Part shown: positions 31,304 through 33,948 of the stretch, one piece after another
Layout: each line of letters begins with the position of its first letter
Position numbering within the stretch: position 1 is the stretch's first letter
Source: Isoptericola variabilis
GTDB lineage: Bacteria > Actinomycetota > Actinomycetes > Actinomycetales > Cellulomonadaceae
Direction: 5' to 3'
DNA: 33,948 nt
Assembly (NCBI RefSeq): GCF_001750215.1
Contig: NZ_LWGM01000006.1
Location: 1-33,948 of the forward strand
Made by a program: the position numbers and the translations under genes
The notes under the pieces: generated by a model
Seen by the model: the letters and a program-made list of their open reading frames with translations, nothing else
Told to the model about the DNA's origin: nothing
The model's database searches: none

Positions 31304-31627
31304 ATGTGGAACTTGCTGGACGGGGACGATCTCCCGTCTGACGCCGACCGCCGTCCGGAGCGCGTCGCGCCGGTGCTGCCGCTTTTTGGCGAGCAGCCCG
31401 ACGACGCATTGCTGGGGTGGCAGGAGCGCGCCTTGTGCGCGCAAACCGACCCCGAGGCTTTCTTTCCCGAGAAGGGCGGCTCGACGCGCGAGGCGAAGAA
31501 GGTGTGCGGCAGCTGCGAGGTCCGCGCCGAGTGCCTCGAGTACGCGCTTGAGAACGACGAGCGGTTCGGCATCTGGGGCGGGCTGTCCGAGCGGGAGCGA
31601 CGCAAGCTCAAGCGCCGGGCGGTCTGA
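31304..31627 (+). CDS. whiB: WhiB-family [4Fe-4S] transcriptional regulator (WhiB2/WhmD-like)
   Basis: WhiB proteins are actinobacterial regulators that bind the primary sigma factor and hold a [4Fe-4S] cluster. In the 107-residue product the cluster cysteines are C45, C68, C71 and C77, the beta-turn is G89-I-W-G-G93, and a basic RERRKLKRR tail follows. The block from LCAQTDPEAFFPEKGGSTREAKKVC onward is nearly the same as in WhiB2/WhmD of mycobacteria and WhiB of Streptomyces, which control septation and cell division. The start is ATG 31304, with GGAGGGG 7 nt upstream. The frame is open upstream to 31193, but that stretch contains the promoter. Its closeness to wall-polymer genes is also seen in M. 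tuberculosis. Confidence 0.96.
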   Translation: MWNLLDGDDLPSDADRRPERVAPVLPLFGEQPDDALLGWQERALCAQTDPEAFFPEKGGSTREAKKVCGSCEVRAECLEYALENDERFGIWGGLSERERRKLKRRAV

Positions 31628-31630
31628 CGC

Positions 31631-31676
31631 CGGCGCGCACGGGCCATCGCTCGTGCGCGCCGCGCCGAGGCGCGGC
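31631..31676 (+). terminator. Strong hairpin(s) after whiB
   Basis: An 11-bp perfect stem (31631-31641 with 31652-31662, 10-nt loop) begins 3 nt after the whiB stop. A second stem (31659-31666 with 31669-31676) overlaps its 3' arm, so the two structures are mutually exclusive. CAAATC follows rather than a T-run. It separates whiB from the large GT2 gene. Confidence 0.55.
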
Positions 31677-31720
31677 AAATCCCACGGCGTCCCACGGCGC
31701 CACCGCATGATGACCGTGCG

Positions 31721-33948
31721 ATGAGTGCTCCCGACATCACCCAGCTCCACGGCCCCGGACCGGACGGCCCCGTGCCCCCGGGCGCGGCCCTCGACGTGGT
31801 GCACGCGCTCACCGGGGCGCTCCCGCAGGTCGTGAGCGTCACCGCGGTGGTCGTGACCCGCGGCCGCAGCCCCTTCCTGGCCCCCACGCTGGCCGCCGTG
31901 CGCGCGCAGGACCGTGTGCCCGAGAGCGTCGTCGTCGTGGACGTCGACGCGCCGCGCACCACCGGCTCCACGCTCGACCTGCGCCTCGACGACGCCCGCT
32001 TCGTGCCCGCGTCGGGCGCCCGCAGCCTCGGCGAGGCCGTCGACGCCGCCCTCGAGGCCGGTGCCGCGCCCGTCGACGGGTGGCTGTGGATCCTGCACGA
32101 CGACTCGGCGCCCGAGCCGGACACCCTGGCGCACCTGCTGCGCGCCGTCGAGCACACCCAGGCCGTCGCCGTCGCGGGTTGCAAGCAGCGGCGTTGGCCG
32201 GTCGCCGAGGACGGCACGCCGCTGGACCCGGGCGCCGACCGCGGCCTGCTCGTCGAGGTCGGCGTGACCGTCTCGCCGCTGGCCCGGCGCATGACCGGCA
32301 TCGACGACACCGAGATCGACCAGGGGCAGCACGACGCCCGCGAGGACGTGCTCGCGGTGGGCCTCGCCGGCGCGCTCGTGCGGCGCAGCGTGTGGACGGA
32401 GCTCGGCGGCACCGACCCCGAGTACGGCGCCTTCGGCGACGGCCTCGACCTGTGCCGCCGCGCGCGCCGCGCCGGGCACCGCGTGGTCGTGGTGCCGGAC
32501 GCCGTCGTGCACCACGCGCAGGCCTCGCTGCTCGGCCTGCGCGAGTACCCGCAGGGCCCGCCGGACGAGAGCGCCTCCCACGGCGCGCGCCGCCGCAGCC
32601 AGCTGCACCACCGCCTCGTGCACGTGCCGCCGTGGCTGCTGCCGGTCGCGCTCGTCGCGATGCTCGTGTGGGCCCCGGTCGCCGCGATGTACCGGCTGGC
32701 GCTCAAGCAGCCCGGCCCGGCACGCGACGAGATCGTCGCCGCCGTGTGGAACGCGGCGCGCATCGCGCCCCTCGCGCGGGCACGCCGCCGGGTGGCCCGC
32801 ACCAGCCGGCTGCCGCGGCGCGTCCTGCGGCCGCTGCTGGCCGGCTGGCGGCAGGTGCGGGCGGAGCGGCACGACGTCCGCCTGGCGCGGGCCGAGGCCA
32901 ACCGCAGCCGTCGCGTCCCCACCGACCTCGAGCGGGCCGAGCTGCGCGAGCTCGCGCGCCGCCGGCGCACCGGGCTCACCCTCGTGCTGCTCGCCGCCGC
33001 GGGCCTCGCGGTCACGGTCTTCGGGCCGTGGCAGGGCGTCCTGGCGCAGGGCGGCCGCGTGGTCGGCGGTGCGCTCCTGCCCGCCCCCGGCACGCTCGGG
33101 GACGTGTGGGCCGCCGCCACCGCCGGCTGGGTCGAGACCGGCCTGGGCACCGCGGCGCCCGCCGACCCCCTCCTGGTGCCGCTGACCGTCCTGACCGCCC
33201 TGGCCGGCGGCTCGCTGCAGCTCGGCGTCGACCTCCTGCTGCTGGCCGCCCTGCCGCTGGCCGCGCTCGGCGGCTGGTTCGCCGCCGGGGCGCTGACCCG
33301 CTCGCCGTGGGCCCGCGGCGCGGCCGCGGTCGTGTGGGCGGCGGCGCCGTCGTTCCTCGCCGCGCTCGCCGGCGGCCGCCTCGGCACCCTCGTCGCGCAC
33401 CTGGTGCTGCCGTGGGCCCTGCTCGCCGTGCTGCGGGCGGTCGGCGTCCAGGCCCGCGACGTGCTCGACGTCCCGGAGGCCCGGGACCCCGCGGAGCCGG
33501 CCCCCGAGCGGACCCGCGAGCGGGCCCCGCGCGGGTCGCTCGGCGCCCTCGGCGCCGCCGGCCTGCTCCTGGCCGTGGCCGTGTGCGCCGCGCCGGTGCT
33601 GCTGCCGCTGGCCGTCGTCGCGGCCGTGCTCGCCGTGCTCGCCGCGCCCCGCAACCGCCGCTACCTGCCGCTCGCGCTGCTGCCGTCGGTCGTGGTCGCG
33701 GCGCCGTTCTGGCTCGCCGTGGCCCGCACGTGGTCCGACGGCGGCTGGCGGCTGCTGCTGGCCGAGCCGGGCGCCGCGGTGCCCGCCGGGCCGGCGCCGC
33801 AGCCGTGGCAGCTGCTCCTCGGGCCTCCGCGAGCTCGGTGGACGACGTCGTGCGGACCCCGCGCGCCGCGAGGTCGCGCAGGGCGCGCAGGTAGTAGGGC
33901 AGCCGTGCCACGGTGGCGGCGGGCACCGTCACCTCTCCGATCTCGATC
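31721..33948 (+). CDS. Large GT2 glycosyltransferase-membrane fusion protein, 3' end lost at a junction
   Basis: ATG 31721 opens a frame that stays open to the window end. Residues about 40-290 form a GT2 domain with TAVVVTRGRSPFLAPTLAAV, a metal-site candidate LHDDSAPEPDT, and DPEYGAFGDGLDLCRRARRAGHRVVVVP. One helix pair follows near 305-330, then a basic cytoplasmic stretch and further helices from about 415 to 690. Proteins of this kind in actinobacteria are commonly 1000 or more residues and lie near whiB and mannose-phosphate genes. They are suspected wall-polysaccharide transferases, possibly WbbL-like rhamnosyltransferases, but the sugar is unknown. Credible protein ends near residue 700 (PQPWQLLLG). 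From about 33823 the DNA is antisense rex sequence, so the last 40 or so codons are not genuine. Confidence 0.8.
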   Translation, partial: MSAPDITQLHGPGPDGPVPPGAALDVVHALTGALPQVVSVTAVVVTRGRSPFLAPTLAAVRAQDRVPESVVVVDVDAPRTTGSTLDLRLDDARFVPASGARSLGEAVDAALEAGAAPVDGWLWILHDDSAPEPDTLAHLLRAVEHTQAVAVAGCKQRRWPVAEDGTPLDPGADRGLLVEVGVTVSPLARRMTGIDDTEIDQGQHDAREDVLAVGLAGALVRRSVWTELGGTDPEYGAFGDGLDLCRRARRAGHRVVVVPDAVVHHAQASLLGLREYPQGPPDESASHGARRRSQLHHRLVHVPPWLLPVALVAMLVWAPVAAMYRLALKQPGPARDEIVAAVWNAARIAPLARARRRVARTSRLPRRVLRPLLAGWRQVRAERHDVRLARAEANRSRRVPTDLERAELRELARRRRTGLTLVLLAAAGLAVTVFGPWQGVLAQGGRVVGGALLPAPGTLGDVWAAATAGWVETGLGTAAPADPLLVPLTVLTALAGGSLQLGVDLLLLAALPLAALGGWFAAGALTRSPWARGAAAVVWAAAPSFLAALAGGRLGTLVAHLVLPWALLAVLRAVGVQARDVLDVPEARDPAEPAPERTRERAPRGSLGALGAAGLLLAVAVCAAPVLLPLAVVAAVLAVLAAPRNRRYLPLALLPSVVVAAPFWLAVARTWSDGGWRLLLAEPGAAVPAGPAPQPWQLLLGPPRARWTTSCGPRAPRGRAGRAGSRAAVPRWRRAPSPLRSR
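33823..33948 (-). pseudogene. rex: Fragment of redox-sensing repressor Rex (N-terminal DNA-binding region only)
   Basis: The minus strand from the window edge reads an in-frame stretch of about 42 residues, including TVPAATVARLPYYLRALRDL and VRTTSSTELAEA. That is the N-terminal winged-helix opening of Rex, the NADH/NAD+-sensing repressor. The similarity stops abruptly at about 33823-33828, where AGVNSAKLRKD would be expected, and the frame enters the antisense of the GT2 gene. The 5' end lies outside the window. Either the gene was cut by a rearrangement or the contig end is chimeric. Confidence 0.75.

Noticed and set aside
32080-33894. A 604-codon plus-strand frame inside the large GT2 gene
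   Set aside because: It is Arg/Ala/Pro-rich without motifs. The frame from ATG 31721 shows the GT2 domain and membrane helices.
33930-33948. Adapter-like GATCGGAGAG on the minus strand at the window end
   Set aside because: It lacks the AAGAGC of the common sequencing adapter and reads in frame as Rex sequence (IEIGEV), so it is more likely genomic.

Overview
This window is a high-GC actinobacterial chromosome segment. A WhiB regulator, a TIGR03089-type protein, LCP ligases, GTG starts and TANNNT-type -10 elements all point that way. The gene style suggests Micrococcales (Cellulomonas or Promicromonospora-like), but no ribosomal marker is present to prove it. Almost the whole window encodes synthesis, export, attachment and remodelling of a cell-wall polysaccharide. 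No gap without a gene exceeds about 200 bases, and I saw no tRNA, rRNA, CRISPR array or insertion sequence.

Layout. Positions 1-1589 (minus) hold two tandem LCP-type genes; the outer one runs off the window edge. Positions 1774-11060 (plus) hold an O-acyltransferase and then a tightly coupled operon: UDP-galactopyranose mutase (glf), GlfT2-like galactofuranosyltransferase, ABC exporter permease and ATPase, MOP-type flippase and a GT4 glycosyltransferase. A GC-rich hairpin at 11071-11105 separates it from two tandem GDP-mannose 4,6-dehydratase-family genes (11112-13035, minus). Upstream of those are an Emb-type arabinosyltransferase, decaprenyl-phosphate phosphoribosyltransferase (ubiA) and a PAP2 phosphatase (13086-17617, minus). 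Next comes a secreted LGFP-repeat protein with perfect 159-bp tandem repeats (17670-19565).

Positions 19614-23110 hold a full dTDP-rhamnose set (rmlB, rmlC, rmlD, rmlA). Positions 23181-26197 hold two convergent, overlapping, related DUF2142/GT-C-like membrane proteins. Positions 26277-30293 (plus) hold a polyprenol-phosphate glycosyltransferase-like GT2, a GT4-like enzyme, an LPG-synthase-TM flippase-like protein and a methyltransferase. Positions 30374-31627 hold a divergent TIGR03089 gene and whiB. From 31721 a large GT2 membrane protein runs until about 33823, where the sequence switches abruptly to an antisense fragment of rex. That looks like a chimeric or rearranged end.

How the genes fit together (inference). 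Glf makes UDP-galactofuranose and GlfT2 polymerises galactan on a lipid carrier. The ABC pair, possibly with the flippase, exports it. UbiA and PAP2 supply the decaprenyl-phosphate-ribose precursor of DPA, and the Emb homologue adds arabinose outside the membrane. RmlABCD supplies rhamnose, the GMD pair supplies a GDP-6-deoxyhexose intermediate, LCP proteins attach the polymer to peptidoglycan, and the LGFP protein may bind it. The main interest is a mycobacterial-style arabinogalactan toolkit combined with 6-deoxyhexose genes in what looks like a non-mycolate actinobacterium.
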